Assembly (NCBI GenBank): GCA_024291935.2
Contig: CM044307.1
Coordinates: 99,639,461 to 99,703,460, forward strand
Length of the DNA stretch: 64,000 nt
Reading direction: 5' to 3'
DNA from: Okapia johnstoni
Taxonomy: Eukaryota > Chordata > Mammalia > Artiodactyla > Giraffidae
Each line of letters opens with the position of its first letter. Within the stretch, counting starts at the first letter, position 1. A model generated the notes under the pieces. The model was not told the origin of the DNA, did no database searches, and saw only the letters and a program-made list of their open reading frames with translations. A program made the translations under genes and the position numbers. Positions 45,520 to 57,474 of the stretch are shown here, piece by piece.

Positions 45520-46401
45520 CAGATATACCTCAGGAATATTGCAGGTTCAGTTCCAGACCGCCATAATCAAGTGAGTCACAAGAATTTTTTTGTTGTTTCC
45601 CAGTGCATATAGAAATTGTATTTACCTTATGCTATCATCTATCAAGTGTGCAATAGCTTTATGCCTAAAAGAATTTATGCCTTTTTAGGCTTTATGCCTA
45701 AAAGAAAAAATACATGCCCTAATTCAAAATATTTTGATTCAAAAAATTCTAACCATCATCTGAGCCTTCAGCAAGTCATAATCCTTTTGCTGCTGGTGTA
45801 TCTTGCCTCCATGTTGGTGGCTGCTGATTGTTTAGGGTGGTGGTTGCTGAATTAAGGGTAGCAATTTCTTAAAATAAGACAAAAATGTTTGCCATGTTGA
45901 TTGGCTCTTCCTTTCATGAATGACTCCCTTGTAGCATGCAATGCTGTTTGATGGCATTTTACCCACAGTAGAACATCTTTCCAAATTGAAGTCAATCCTC
46001 TCAAACCCTGCTGTTTTATCGACTAAGTTTATGTAATATTCTAAATCCTTTGTTGTCATTTCAGCAATCTTCACAGCATCTTCACCAGGTAGATTTCATC
46101 TCAAGAAACCACTTCCTTTGTTCAGCCATAAGGAAGAAGCTCAGTTCTTTATTGTGAGATTATACAACTCAATCACATCTTCAGGTTCTACTTTTAACTC
46201 TAGTTCTCTTGCTAGTTCTGCCACATCTTTAGTTATTTCCTCCACTGAAATTTTGAACTTCCTGAAGTCATCCACAAGGGTTGGAATCAACTTCTAAACT
46301 CTTGTTAATGTTGATATTTTGATGACCCATGAATGTGTTGATTGACATCTAGAATGGTGAATCCTTCCCAAAAAGGCTCAGTGGATTTTGCCCAGATCCA
46401 T

Positions 46402-46456
46402 CAGCCTCTATGGCAGCCTCTATGGCAGCTCTATGGCAGCAATCTATGGCAGCCTC
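46402..46456. repeat. Tandem CTATGGCAGC-type expansion in Tigger
   Basis: The unit CTATGGCAG occurs four times in 55 bases with varied spacers, where the family normally has a single occurrence. A local slippage expansion. Confidence 0.75.
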
Positions 46457-47234
46457 ACAAAATGTGTTTCTTAAATAATAAGACTTGAAAGCCAAAATTA
46501 CTCCTTGATCCATGGGCTGCACAATAGATGTTATCTTTGCAGCATGAAAACAATACTAATCTTATTTACATTGCCACCAGAGCTCTTGAGTGACCATGCA
46601 CATTGTCAATGAGCAGTTATAGTTTGAAACGAGTCTTCTTTTTTTTCTGAATAGTGGGTCTCAATAGTGGGCATAAAATATTCAGTAAACAATGTTGTCA
46701 ACATATATACGTCATCTGAGCTTTGTTGTATCATTTGGAGAAAACAGGCAGAGTAGATTTAGCCTAATTCTGATGGGCCCTAGGATTTTTGTTATGGTAA
46801 ACAAGCATTGGCTTCAGCTTCAAGTCACCAGATGCATTAGTCCCTAGCAAGAGAAGCAACCTGTCTTTTAATGCTTTGAAGTTAGGCATTGACTTTTCCT
46901 CTCTACTTTTGCAAGTATAGATGGCATCTTCTTCTAATATAAGGATGTTTTTTCTACATGGAAATCTGTTGTTCAGAGTAACCACCTTCATTCATGGTGT
47001 TAGCTAGACCTGGATAACTTGCTAGACCTCGATAACTTGCTGTAGCTTCTACATTGGCACTTGCTGCTTCACCTTGCACTTTGATGTTATGGAGATGGCT
47101 TCTTTCCTTAAACCTCATGAACCTTCCTATGCTGGCTTCAAGCTTTTCTTTCATTGCTTCCTCACCTCTCTCAGCCTTCACAGAACTGAAGAAAGTTGAG
47201 GCCTTTCTCTGAATTTGGCTTTGGCCTAAGGGAA

Positions 47235-49091
47235 TAGCGAAAAGCAAAGGAGAAAAGGAAAGATATTCCCTTTCTCTGAACGCAGAGTTCCAAAGAATAG
47301 CAAGGAGAGATAAGAAAGCCTTTCTCAGCAATCAATGCAAAGAAATAGAGGAAAACAACAGATTGGGAAGGACTAGAGATCTCTTCAAGAAAATTAGAGA
47401 TACCAAAGGGACATTTCATGCAAAGATAGGCTTGATAAAGGACAGAAATGGTATGGACCTAACAGAAGCAGAAGATATTAAGAAGAGGTGGCAAGAATAC
47501 ACAGAAGAACAGTACAAAAAAGATCTTCATGACCCAGATAATCACGATGGTGTGATTACTCACCTAGAGCCAGACATCCTGGAATGTGAAGTCAAGTGGT
47601 CCTTAGAAAGCATCACTATGAACAAAGCTAGTGCAGGTGATGGAATTCCAGTTGAGCTATTTCAAATCCTGAAAGATGATGCTGTGAAAGTGCTGCACTT
47701 GATATACCAGAAAATTTGGAAAACTCAGCAGTGGCCATAGGACTGGAAAAGGTCAGTTTTCATTCCAATCCCGAAGAAAGAAAATGACAAAGAATGCTCA
47801 AACTACCGCACAATTGCACTCATCTCACATGCTAGTAAAGTAATGCTCAAAATTCTCCAAGCCAGGCTTCAGCAATATGTGAACTGTGAACTTCCAGATG
47901 TTCAAGCTGGTTTTAGAAAAGGCAGAGGAACCAGAGGTCAAATTGCCAATATCCGCTGGATCATTGAAAAAGCAAGAGAGTTCCAGAAAAACATCTATTT
48001 CTGCTTTATTGACTATGCCAAAGCCTTTGACTGTGTGGATCACAATAAACTGTGGAAAATTCAGAAAGAGATGGGAATACCAGACCATCTGACCTGTCTC
48101 TTGAGAAACCTGTATGCAGGTCAGGAAGCAACAGTTAGAACTGGACATGGAACAACAGACTGGTTCCAAATAGGAAAAGGAGTACGTCAAGGCTGTATAT
48201 TGTCACCCTGCTTATTTAACTTATATGCAGAGTACATCATGAGAAACGCTGGGCTGGAAGAAACACAAGCTGGAATGAAGCTTGCCGGGAGAAATATAAA
48301 TCACCTCAGATATGCAGATGACACCACCCTTATGGCAGAAAGTGAAGAAGAACTAGAGAGCCTCTTGATGGAAGTGAGAGAGGAGAGTGAAAAAGTTGGC
48401 TTAAAGCTCAACGTTCAGAAAACTAAGATCATGGCATCTGGTCCCATCACTTCATGGGAAATAGATGGGGAAACAGTGCAAACAGTGTCAGACTTTATTT
48501 TTTGGGGCTCCAAAATCACTGCTGATGGTGATTGCAGCCATGAAATTAAAAGACGCTTACTCCTTGGAAGGAGGGTTATGGCCAACCTAAACAGCATATT
48601 TAAAAGCAGAGACATTACGTTGCCAACAAAAGTCCGTCTAGTCAAGGCTATGGTGTTTCCAGTGGTCATGTATGGATGTGAGAGTTGGACGGTGAAGACA
48701 CTGAGCGCCAAAGAACTGACGCTTTTGAACTTTGGTGCTGGAGAAGACTCTTGAGAGTCCCTTGGACTGCAAGGAGATCCAATCAATCCATCGTAAAGGA
48801 GATCAGTCCTGGGTGTTCATTGGAAGGTCTGATGTTGAAGCTGAAACTCCAATACTTTGGCCATCTCATGCGAAGAGTTGACTCATTGGAAAAGACCCTA
48901 ATGCTGGGTAGGATTGGGAGCAGGAGGAGAAGGGGACGACAGAGGATGAGATGGTTGGATGGCATCACCAACTCGATTGACATGGGTTTGTGTAAACTCT
49001 GGGAGTTGGTATTGGACAGGGAGGCCTGGTGTGCTGCAATTCATGGGGTCGCAAAGAGTCGGACACGACTGAGCGACAGAACTGAACTGAG
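47235..49091 (+). mobile_element. BovB LINE, 1.86 kb, inserted in Tigger
   Basis: The longest BovB here. It starts at TAGCGAAAAGCAAAGGAG and ends in ACTGA repeats at 49079-49090. It is 5'-truncated and inserted inside the Tigger1-like element. No target-site duplication is visible, unlike several other BovB copies in the window. The coding frame is broken but long stretches remain. Confidence 0.94.
47363..49080 (+). pseudogene. BovB ORF: linker, reverse transcriptase and C-terminal region
   Basis: 47363-47740 encodes the pre-RT part (FKKIRDTKGTFHAKIG, SITMNKASAGDGIPVELFQI) up to a TAG at 47738-47740. 47843-48754 is a 303-codon open block with FCFIDYAKAFDCVDHNKLWK, GVRQGCILSPCLFNLYAEYI and an intact [15 protein letters not shown] catalytic motif. 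A frameshift near 48700 leads to the C-terminal frame (48685-49125) with [12 protein letters not shown] and RMRWLDGI. The endonuclease is absent because of 5' truncation. Confidence 0.93.
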
Positions 49092-50004
49092 TGTTGTGGC
49101 TGGTTTGATTTCTCCAGATGACTGAAACTTTCTCCATGTCAGCAATAAGGTTGTTTCTGTTTCTTATCATTTGTGTGTTCACTGAAATAGTAGTTTCTTT
49201 GAAGAACATTACCTTTGCATTCACAGGTTGGCTAACTTGACACAAGAGGCCTAGCTTTCAGTCTATCTCAGCTTTCAACATGCCTTACTCACTAGGACTA
49301 ATCATTTCTAACTTTTGACCCAAAGTGTGAGACATGCAAGTCTTCATTCACTTGAACACTAAGAGGCCACTGTAGGATTGTTAGTTGACCTAATTTCAGT
49401 ATTTTTGAGACCTAGGGAGTAGGGAGTTCCAAGGAGAGGGAGAAAGATTGGGTCAGTGGTGCAGTCAGAACACACACACTTAAAGATTGTTTGTCTTTTT
49501 ATATTGGTGCCATGCACAGTACCCCAAAACAATTGCAATAGTGACTTCAAAGATCACAGATTACCATAATCATAATAAGGAGAAAGTTTGACATATTGTA
49601 AGAATTACTAAAATGTTACACACAGATGTGAGCTAGTGTTGTTAGAAAATTGACACTGGTAGGCTTGCACAATGCAGGGTTGCCATCAACCTTGAATTTG
49701 TAAAATCACAATATCTATGAAGCACAATAAAATTGAGGTGTGCCTATGCAAACAAGTTAATATATATAGAATAATGGCTAAGACCTGCAATGATTAAATC
49801 TTTGTAGTTAGAGATGAAATTCTCTCACACTAGCTCTGTGAGTTCAAGCATATTACACAAGCATCTAAGCAACTGTTTTTTCATCTGTAAATGGGAATAA
49901 TAAAATTATAACTTCAAAGGTTTTGCTGGTTAAATTATATAATATTTATAAAGCAATTTATTTCAATGCTTGGTTAATGATACATACTTTATATATTCAA
50001 TTTG

Positions 50005-50220
50005 TTGTTGTTCAGTCATTAAGTTGTTTCCAACTCTTTGTGACCCTGTGGACTGCAGCAAACCAGGCTTCCCTGTCCTTCACTATCTCCTGGAGCTTGC
50101 TCAAACTCATGTCCATTGAGTCAGTGATGCTGTTCAACCATCTCATCCTCTGCTGCCCTCTTCTCCTTTTGACATCAATCTTTCCCAGCATCAGAGCTTT
50201 TTCCAATAGTCAGCTCTTAT
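50005..50220 (-). mobile_element. BovB 3' end, older, minus strand
   Basis: Reverse complement of the BovB end: TTGTTGTTGTTCAGTC tail, CATGTCCATTGAGTCAGTGA, CATCTCATCCTCTGCTGC and CAATCTTTCCCAGCATCAG. The tail lacks ACTGA repeats, suggesting an older subfamily. Confidence 0.88.
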
Positions 50221-50339
50221 AGATGTATTTGATACTTTTGGTCAAATAGAAGGAGAAGGGTCACGTAAAAAGAGAACAATAAAAATTAACATGAATAAAA
50301 TCAGGAAAATTGAATTATCAAAGATGGTGGAACTTAGAA

Positions 50340-50580
50340 AATATTCTGAAATATAAGACCCAGTGCCTGACATCTTACAGGTTATTATTCAAGTCTCACT
50401 TTCCTCAGGAGGCCTCTCTTCCCATCGAACTTAAGATTTTGAGCTCCTACCCCCATCCTCACATTCCCTATTCCACTTCCCTTTGTAATTTTTTTCCATC
50501 AGGCAGCTAAATCAACACCTGGCCTATAGTAGGGGCTAATATTTGTTGAATTAATGAATGAATGAATAAATGAATTACAG
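50340..50580 (+). mobile_element. L2 LINE 3' end
   Basis: L2 3'UTR ending in the family's short tandem tail. AATATTTGTTGAATTAATGA and GAATGAATGAATAAATGAAT lie at 50540-50577, preceded by CACCTGGCCTATAGTAGG. Confidence 0.85.
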
Positions 50581-50689
50581 ATCAAGTAGAACAAATATGG
50601 AATAAACTTGTTGCTTAGGGAAAGTAATGTTAAATGGTGACAGAAAGCTATTCATCTTTACATTCATCTTCTTGCATAATAAAATTGGA

Positions 50690-51000
50690 AATATGGGAGT
50701 TGTCCTCCATTCATTCCTCTGTTTCACCTTCTGGATCTAATCAGCCACTTTGTCAGGTCCTTTGGTTGTATTTCCTGTCTCCTGCTCTCCTTGTTTTATT
50801 TTCTTTTTTAATATTAAAAAATCCCTTAAGTAGGTTTGTTCCTTCCAATGCCAACTCTCTCCAATTTAACATCCACACTATTGGGGATGATATTTTTAAA
50901 CCACATTATCTGATTAGATTAGTCCTTTGCTTTAAGTCATTCATTTGCTCTCTCTCTTTTTGTAAATTCTAAATTCCTTAGGAAGGGTGCAAATTAGGAC
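50690..51000 (+). mobile_element. Possible L2 fragment
   Basis: Pyrimidine-rich sequence with weak L2-like order (GGGATGATATTTTTAAACCA, then CATTATCTGATTAGATTAGT, then TTAAGTCATTC). Tentative. Confidence 0.4.
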
Positions 51001-51244
51001 AAACTGCAGTATTATTCACATAGTAGGCTATGATCAAATGGTTCCGAAATAAATTTATCCTTTTGCTTTGACCAACAGTTCTAAAATAATTAAGTAGCTT
51101 ATACTAGAATAGAAATATCTACATAAATCACACTTAGTAAGAATAATTGTAATTTTGTGAAGTTGAAATTCACACACATACAGTAATTTGTGACATGAAA
51201 CACATTTCTTGCTGTGGATTGAGGTTAACAAAATTACTTTGAAA

Positions 51245-51490
51245 GGCACTGGGGTAGTGGTTAGAAGCATGGACTCTGGAACAAGGTGACCAGAGCAACA
51301 AATTCAGCTCTGCAATTTACTAATTGTGTAACTTTGAGTCAGTTATTTAATATCTTTGTACTCCAATTCTCTCATTCATAATGAGGCAGAGTATAGTATC
51401 TACCTTTGTGATTATTTTGAAGATAAATTAGTTTATATATATAAACTGTACAGAGAAATACCTGACTCAGAGTGTATATTCAATCAGCTA
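51245..51490 (+). mobile_element. MIR SINE
   Basis: Landmarks in order: GTGGTTAGAAGCATGGACTC, TCAGCTCTGCAATTTACTAA, TTGTGTAACTTTGAGTCAG, then ATTCTCTCATTC and the distal part. A fairly complete ancient copy. Confidence 0.88.
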
Positions 51491-51624
51491 TTTTACTTTG
51501 AGGATTTTTTCCAGTATATTTTCCTCTTACGTACCCTTCCCTACCTCCCATGCTTTACTGCAGCCTGTTTGAATTACTTGACATTCTTTGAATGTGCCAT
51601 CAAGTTTAGCACCTCATAACTCAA

Positions 51625-51730
51625 GAAGCTGGGGCAGGGAGAAGCAATGATTTTGCTCAGGTTCACAGAGCCAGTTACTCTGGTGTGCTGAAGGCCAAAG
51701 TTCATGCTTTTAAGCACCACACCAGAGTGC
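51625..51730 (-). mobile_element. MIR-like fragment, minus strand
   Basis: TGCTCAGGTTCACAGAGCCA, followed by the CATGCTTTTAAGCACCAC end, resembles reverse-complement MIR. Short and diverged. Confidence 0.45.
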
Positions 51731-51749
51731 TTTTATTTATTGCCTTTGC

Positions 51750-52035
51750 TACATCCACCATCACAAACATCTAAACTTCACCATTCTACCTTGTCTCTGA
51801 AATTTCCAAGTACTTCATTATATATCTGTCTATCATATTAGATTGTCTTTCCTGTACTTGAAGTGCTCTTCTCTCAAAAGTTTCCCTGGAAAATTCCTAG
51901 GCCTCATTCTAGATTCTGCTCACAAGAATCTCTCTCTAAATGCAACTCTTGGCAGACACAGTCAGTCACTATTTCCTTGTACTCCAAAAGTACTTTGTGA
52001 TTTCTTCTAATAGTATTTCTCAATTTGTATCATCA
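51750..52035 (+). mobile_element. Possible L2 fragment
   Basis: TCAGTCACTATTTCCTTGTA, then TACTTTGTGATTTCTTCTAA, resembles L2 in the forward direction. Low certainty. Confidence 0.35.
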
Positions 52036-52625
52036 GGGACAAATAAAACACATCACATATGAAATGCCAAAAAAACAGGTCATTGGTCAAACTTAGGGAC
52101 TGCTACGAATATGCCTTCTGTTACTTAGGAAAGTCACAAAAAGGTTGTGTGTGTGTGTTTATGAAAGTATATATTTTAAAGGCTCAGAGAAAACCTGAAG
52201 GAAAGATGGCAATTTTTCTTTTGCATTCCATATTTTAAAAATAAACATTGAGCTATTGTTTTGGTGTAATACTTATTAAGTATTAAGGAACATCTATTGA
52301 AAATTCTGCACTGTTAGTCTTTATTTTCCTAAATTGGGGTTCTTTTGCATGCCTGTATCTTTTTCTTGGGTAATTGTAGTGTATATTTGTTGTCTTGGCT
52401 ATTCAGTATGGAATATCCTTCCTGTTTTGGCATAACACTTATATATTTGGGAAATGACCTCACTTGCTTCCATGAAAGCAGAAGGAGCTACATTAAGTTT
52501 TGATATATAATTACCCATTTTTGTCTGGAAAGTTAATACTTAAGGGGAAAATCAGAAAAGTAGAGGGATATTTATTGCTATTTTAAACAGCATCTATGGC
52601 CATCAGTGACCAATAGTATTGGGGC
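52036..52625. other. Unclassified AT-rich sequence
   Basis: No element recognised. A short TG repeat lies at 52146-52159. Confidence 0.4.
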
Positions 52626-52629
52626 CATT

Positions 52630-53050
52630 GTTTTCCTGTATCGTTAAGCTTATACTGCACAATAAACTATGACAGAAATCTCAGTGGCATACAACAAAAG
52701 CATTTGCTTCTCACTCATGCGTTGCATGTTAACTGGGGCTCAGCTGATCTTGACTGCGCGTGGCTGAACTTGGCTCCAGGCCATGCCTAGCATTTAGGAT
52801 TTCTCCATATGGCTCGTGTTTTCTGCGATAGCAGCATACCTGGTGCATGCACATTCCAGGCACGTTGCAAGCCTTTGCTCTATCATGCCCACTAATATCC
52901 GATTGGACACAGCAAGTCACATGGCCAAGCTCAAAGTCAGGAGGCTAGGAAATAACACTTTTTCTACCAAGAGACCATGGCAAGGGTGTGAATGTATAAT
53001 GTTATTATAAGAGAATGGAGAATTGAGAGCATAATATCATCTGCCACACC
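52630..53050 (+). mobile_element. Ancient mammalian repeat, family uncertain
   Basis: The sequence around CACAATAAACTATGACAG, TCAGTGGCATACAACAAAAG, ACTGGGGCTCAGCTGATC and GGACACAGCAAGTCACATGG matches a well-known dispersed mammalian repeat that I cannot name with confidence (DNA transposon or LTR type). It is non-coding. The short frames at 52729-52920 and 52816-53010 are chance. Confidence 0.5.
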
Positions 53051-54498
53051 TCCTAAGCGTACGTGTCCGTGGCTGAATCTTCATTGAACTTTAATTCCCT
53101 CTGTTTCTTTGGGGAGTTTTTCTAGTCTTCCTGCTGATTCAGTGAGCTGCTTTGATATCCTTCAGCAAACAGTGACATTTCAAAAAATAAGACATCATGT
53201 GGGCATGTGGGAGAGTCTGGGTTCAAAGGTAGATCTTCCAAAGATATCAGGAGACCATGGCCTACCCTGTATCTTAATAAATCCAAATTCTGATCATGAG
53301 TCTTCTCTATGATACATAGACTTTCCTATCAGATATTTTGTTAGAGATAATATTGATCATTATATAGGGTTGATCATATATATATATATATATATGATTT
53401 TTAGGAATGTAATTTAAAAATAATAAATATCTTTATTAGGATATAACTATTCTTTTTTATTCCAATTTCTAGTTCGCAGTATCTTGTAAACCAAGATTTT
53501 CACTAAAACACTCACTTTCATAAATATGAATTGGAAGTGATGGTATGTATGATTTTTAGTTGCTTCTTTTTCTATTAAAAACCAAATTTGATGGGGGTCA
53601 GATGGGTTGGTCTCTAAATTCTTACACTAGTAAGTATGAAGTAATTGAGTTGAGTTTCAAGCAGCAGTAACTGGGTTTTGTAAATTAATATTAGTTAATA
53701 TCAATAGGCTTAACATTTAAAAGAGTACTTCTTCACTTGAGGGCAGAAACATAGAAAGAAAGCTAGTTAACCACAAAATACGAAACCAAGATATGGGATG
53801 AAGAAAATTTCCAATACATATATGGGAGAAACACATTAGCCTAATGATCAATCCATGTGAAGTATTCTCAGTGCTCTGCCTTATGGTTGGAAATTTGAGC
53901 ATGCAGAGTACTGCACCTGCACATCTGTGACTGCTGGAGGGCGTTGAGTGAAAGCACTACTGTCTATCCAAAAAGAAAACAGCATTTTAAAATACCTTGT
54001 AATGCACGATAATGAGTTGATATGATTACAAGCTAATAGGCGCCATTACAGTATACAGTGCCACTCTGGGGTCCATCTGATAGTCCTCTTCTTTCACTCC
54101 AGATTCACTCTGCTACTATTGTATCCCTCTCTTTTTACTGTCAGTGTGTAGATCTACAGCTCCTTTGTGTCTTTAATTTTGTCTTAAAAAAAAAAAAAAA
54201 AAAAAACACCTGGTGAATTCTGATCTAGGTTGATGTTAGGTATTTGAAAAGTAAGTATAAAATCAATGCTTTGTAAGCTCTGGGAAGGAATATTGACTAA
54301 CAGGAGAGGAGCTGCATCACTGAGAGTCCTATTCAGTGGCCCAGGCTCATTCACCATCTGTCACAAAGCAGTACTGTTTCTTCAAAAGGCAATTCTTTTT
54401 CCTTAAATCAGTAATTCTTTGTGGCAAGTTAGATGATGGAAGCTATGTTACTGAATGTTTAAGCTTAGCTGAATATAACAGAAAACTTACAGTCAATT
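53051..54498. other. Unclassified sequence with short simple repeats
   Basis: No gene or repeat family recognised. It contains a (TA)n run at about 53377-53394 and an A-run at 54186-54206. Confidence 0.4.
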
Positions 54499-54508
54499 AA
54501 ACAAGGTG

Positions 54509-55046
54509 CCTCAGCCATAAAATTAAAAGACGCACCTTGGAAGAAAAGCTATGACAAACCTAGACAGCATATTAAAAAGCAGAAATATAATTTTTCCAAC
54601 AAAGATTCATATAGTCAAAGCCATGGTTTTTTCAGTAGTCATGAATGGATGTGAGAGTTGGACCATAAAGAATTGATGTTTTCAAATTCTGGTGCTGGAG
54701 AAGGCTCTTGAGAGTCCCTTGGACAGCAGAGAGCTCAAAGCAGTCAATCTTAAAGGAAATAAACCCTGAATATTCATTGGAAGGACTGATGCTGAAGCTG
54801 AAGCTTCAATACTTCGTCACCTGATGTGAAGAGCTGACTCATTGGAAAAGACCCTGAAACTGGGAAAGACTGAAGGGAGGAAGAGAAGGGGGTGACAGAG
54901 GATGAGGTGGTTGGATGGCATCACTGACTGAGTGGACATGAGTTTGAGCAAACTCCCAGAGATAGTGAAGGACAGGGAAGGCTGGCTGCAGTCCATGGGG
55001 TTGCAAAGAGTCAGACACCAGTTAGTGACTAAACACGAATAACAAC
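54509..55046 (+). mobile_element. BovB 3' end, older copy with TSD
   Basis: Starts at CCTCAGCCATAAAATTAAAA and ends at GTTAGTGACTAAACACGAAT, an AAC-type tail without ACTGA repeats. Perfect 10-bp duplication, AAACAAGGTG, at 54499-54508 and 55047-55056. Several indels destroy the ORF, for example a deletion in the [15 protein letters not shown] region. Confidence 0.94.
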
Positions 55047-55107
55047 AAACAAGGTGGGATTTCTTGACCTGTCAAGAAAGGCGAGTTAAGGAGTGTGTAC
55101 ATGTGAA

Positions 55108-55318
55108 CTCACCTCAGTAGGTCTGACTCTTTGCGATCCTATGAACTATAGCCCTCCAGGCTCCTCTGACCATGGACTTCTCCAGGCAAGAATATTGAAG
55201 TGGGCTGCCATTTCCTTCTCCAGGGGATCTTCCTGAGCCAGGGATCAAACCCTCAACTCCCGTGCCTCCTGCATTGGCAGGCAGGTTCTTTTCACTAGCA
55301 CCGCCTGAGAAGCTCATA
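55108..55318 (-). mobile_element. Bov-tA SINE, minus strand
   Basis: Reverse-complement SINE, CAGTAGGTCTGACTCTTTGC through CACCGCCTGAGAAGCTC, with a small insertion near the head (CCCTCAACTCCCGTGCC). Confidence 0.9.
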
Positions 55319-55366
55319 TATAACTATATATGTTACTATATAACTACATACAGATATATAAGGAGT

Positions 55367-55565
55367 GGGCATCCCTCTTGGCTCAGATGATAAAGAATCT
55401 GCCTGCAATGCGGGAGATCTGAGTTCGATCCCTGGATTGGGAAGATCACCTGGAGAAGGGAATGGCTACTCACTCAAGTATACTTGCCTGGAGAATTCCA
55501 TGGACAGAGGAGCCTCACAGGCTACAGTTCATGGTGTCCTAAAGAGTCAGACATGACTAAGCAAC

Positions 55566-55567
<2 letters not shown>
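55367..55567 (+). mobile_element. Bov-tA SINE with CA-repeat tail
   Basis: Full-length SINE, GGCATCCCTCTTGGCTCAGA to GACATGACTAAGCAACTAA, running directly into the (CA)n microsatellite that grew from its tail. Confidence 0.93.

Positions 55568-55613
<46 letters not shown>
55568..55613. repeat. (CA)n microsatellite
   Basis: About 23 CA units at the 3' end of a Bov-tA SINE. Such tails are common seeds of ruminant microsatellite markers. Confidence 0.97.
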
Positions 55614-55616
<3 letters not shown>

Positions 55617-56658
55617 GTAGACCCTCCTAACTTCTACTTACATCACGTTGTCTGAAATTTAGTCCTCTGGCCAATGCTGCCTGTGAGGCGCTATCTTTTA
55701 ATTGGATAAAATGACGCTCAACTAAATAGTAAGGAATAAGAGATAAATGGATATAGTAGGTAATCAGCGCATTAGTCACATATCAAATCCAACAACAGCA
55801 GTCCTGGAAACTAATGGTAAGAGAATAGCTTGCATGAAGAAAGACAAATGCAGCCAGCGATTGGAATGTAATCTCATTTAATAAGAATCATAGATTACTC
55901 CAGGTGACTGTGGATCAGAGTACTTTGAACTGTCAAAGAATAATTACACCATACAGAGTTAAACAGACAAAGAAGATTTTATTCATTAAAATTACAGTGA
56001 AGGAGAGATCTTGAACTAAACTCCACTGAAACAAAAGATGGGAGATGTTTTAAACACTGTGTGAGCTAATGGAAAAATACTGAAAGGCATTGGATTAAGG
56101 GGAGCTTGGGCAATGTGATTAGTCTATTTGTGTGTGCTAATTGGTTCTTATCAAAGTTAGATTCCTACCATCCCACAGAGACTAAGACATAGGAGTGCTA
56201 TCTTTCTTGATGATTACATTTCAAAGAGATGAGTCCCAGGTTCTTGAGACATTTCTAGGTTGTAAAAATGGCAAGAGGCTGGGAGAAAGTTTTCATCAAA
56301 GGGGAGATAGTCTGCAGCTCAGGAGCTTATTATGGTCAGGAAGAATCAAGCCGAGGGAAATGTTAAGGACCTCTTGGTCATTCTCATTGATATTGTCTGG
56401 AAATGCTAGACCATGACGATGAGAAAAAAAGCAGAATAAATTGAAGTCATTAAAAAAATTTTTTTTTAATTCTCAAGAGTCAGTATACCCCCTTGTTGCC
56501 TGTAACATAGATACTTCCACTGCCCCTCCCCAACCCTCCCTCTTTGGAATGTCACTGCAGGTGAGATTAATGTTGTGGACTAATCAATGAAAATTTTAAG
56601 CATGTATGTTTAATATTCTGAAAGACACATATGAAGTCACGGTACTTGAACCATCATT
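55614..56658. other. Unclassified sequence
   Basis: About 1 kb without a recognised repeat or gene. The 73-codon frame at 56195-56416 has no domain. An A/T-run at 56450-56468 is the only simple repeat. Confidence 0.4.
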
Positions 56659-56667
56659 AAAATAAAT

Positions 56668-57474
56668 CAATTCAGTTCAGTCACTCAGTCGTGTCCGACT
56701 CTTTGCGACCCCATGAACTGCAGCACGCCAGGTCTCTCTGTCCATCACCAACTCCCGGAGCCTACCCAAACCCATGTCCATCGAGTCGGTGATGCCATCC
56801 AACCATCTCATCCTCTGTCGTCCCCTTCTCCTCCCGCCCCCAATCCTACCCAGCATTAGGGTCTTTTCCAATGAGTCAACTCTTCGCATGAGGTGGCCAA
56901 AGTATTGGAGTTTCAGCTTCAACATCAGTCCTTCCAATGAACACCCAGGATTGATCTCTTTTAGGATGGACTGGCTGGATCTCCTTGCAGTCCAAGGGAC
57001 TCTCAAGAGTCTTCTCCAACACCACAGTTCAAAAGCATCAATTCTACGGCGCTCAGCTTTCTTCACCGTCCAACTATCACATCCACACATGACCACTGGA
57101 AAAACCATAGCCTTGACTAGATGGACTTTTGTTAGCAAAGTAATGTCTCTGCTTTTAAATATGCTATCTAGGTTGGCCATAACCCTCCTTCCAAGGAGTA
57201 AGCGTCTTTTAATTTCATGGCTGCAATCACCATCTGCAGTGATTCTGGAGCCAAAAAAAATAAAGTCTGACACTGTTTCCACTGTTTCCCCATCTATTTG
57301 CCATGAAGTGATGGGACCAGATGCCATGATCTTAGTTTTATGAACGTTGAGCTTTAAACCAACTTTTTCACTCTCCTCTTTCACCTTCATCAATAGGCTC
57401 TTTAGTTCTTCTTCACTTTCTGCCATAAGGGTGGTGTCATCTGCATATCTGAGGTTATTGATATTTCTCCCAGC
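56668..57474 (-). mobile_element. Young BovB 3' part with TSD, minus strand
   Basis: ACTGA-type tail on the left (TTCAGTTCAGTCACTCAG) and truncation on the right within the reverse transcriptase. Perfect 9-bp duplication, AAAATAAAT (56659-56667 and 57475-57483). The least decayed BovB in the window. Confidence 0.95.
56677..57474 (-). pseudogene. BovB ORF C-terminal 260 codons, uninterrupted
   Basis: From the truncation point through [19 protein letters not shown] to the end ([11 protein letters not shown], stop at 56677) the frame is open. It covers the palm YADD motif, the [17 protein letters not shown] thumb region, [54 protein letters not shown] and [16 protein letters not shown]. The endonuclease and most of the RT fingers are missing, so there is no activity, but the open frame marks recent insertion. 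Confidence 0.92.

Larger units (their letters stand above)
45830..49420 (-). pseudogene. Tigger transposase remnant
   Basis: The minus strand encodes fragments of a pogo-type (CENP-B/jerky-like) transposase. Readable pieces include 45832-46074 ([20 protein letters not shown]), 46764-46991 (KDRLLLLLGTNASGDLKLKP, the DDE-domain region) and 46954-47331. Stops, indels and the BovB insertion separate them. The family cuts and pastes at TA dinucleotides. This copy is inactive. Confidence 0.8.
45520..49746 (-). mobile_element. Tigger1-like (pogo/mariner) DNA transposon, interrupted by BovB
   Basis: Nearly end-to-end minus-strand copy. The left terminus is CAGATATACCTCAGG, preceded by TA. The right terminus is CAATAAAATTGAGGTGTGCC, near 49746. 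Transposase-region landmarks lie between, such as ATGGGCTGCACAATAGATG, TCTCAAGAAACCACTTCC and CACTTGAACACTAAGAGGCC. A 1.86-kb BovB occupies 47235-49091, and removing it rejoins the element at AAGGGAA/TGTTGTGG. About 2.4 kb without the BovB, matching the size of the family. Confidence 0.9.

Noticed and set aside
55568..55613. CRISPR-like or regulatory tandem array
   Set aside because: A simple CA dinucleotide microsatellite derived from a SINE tail. The genome is mammalian.
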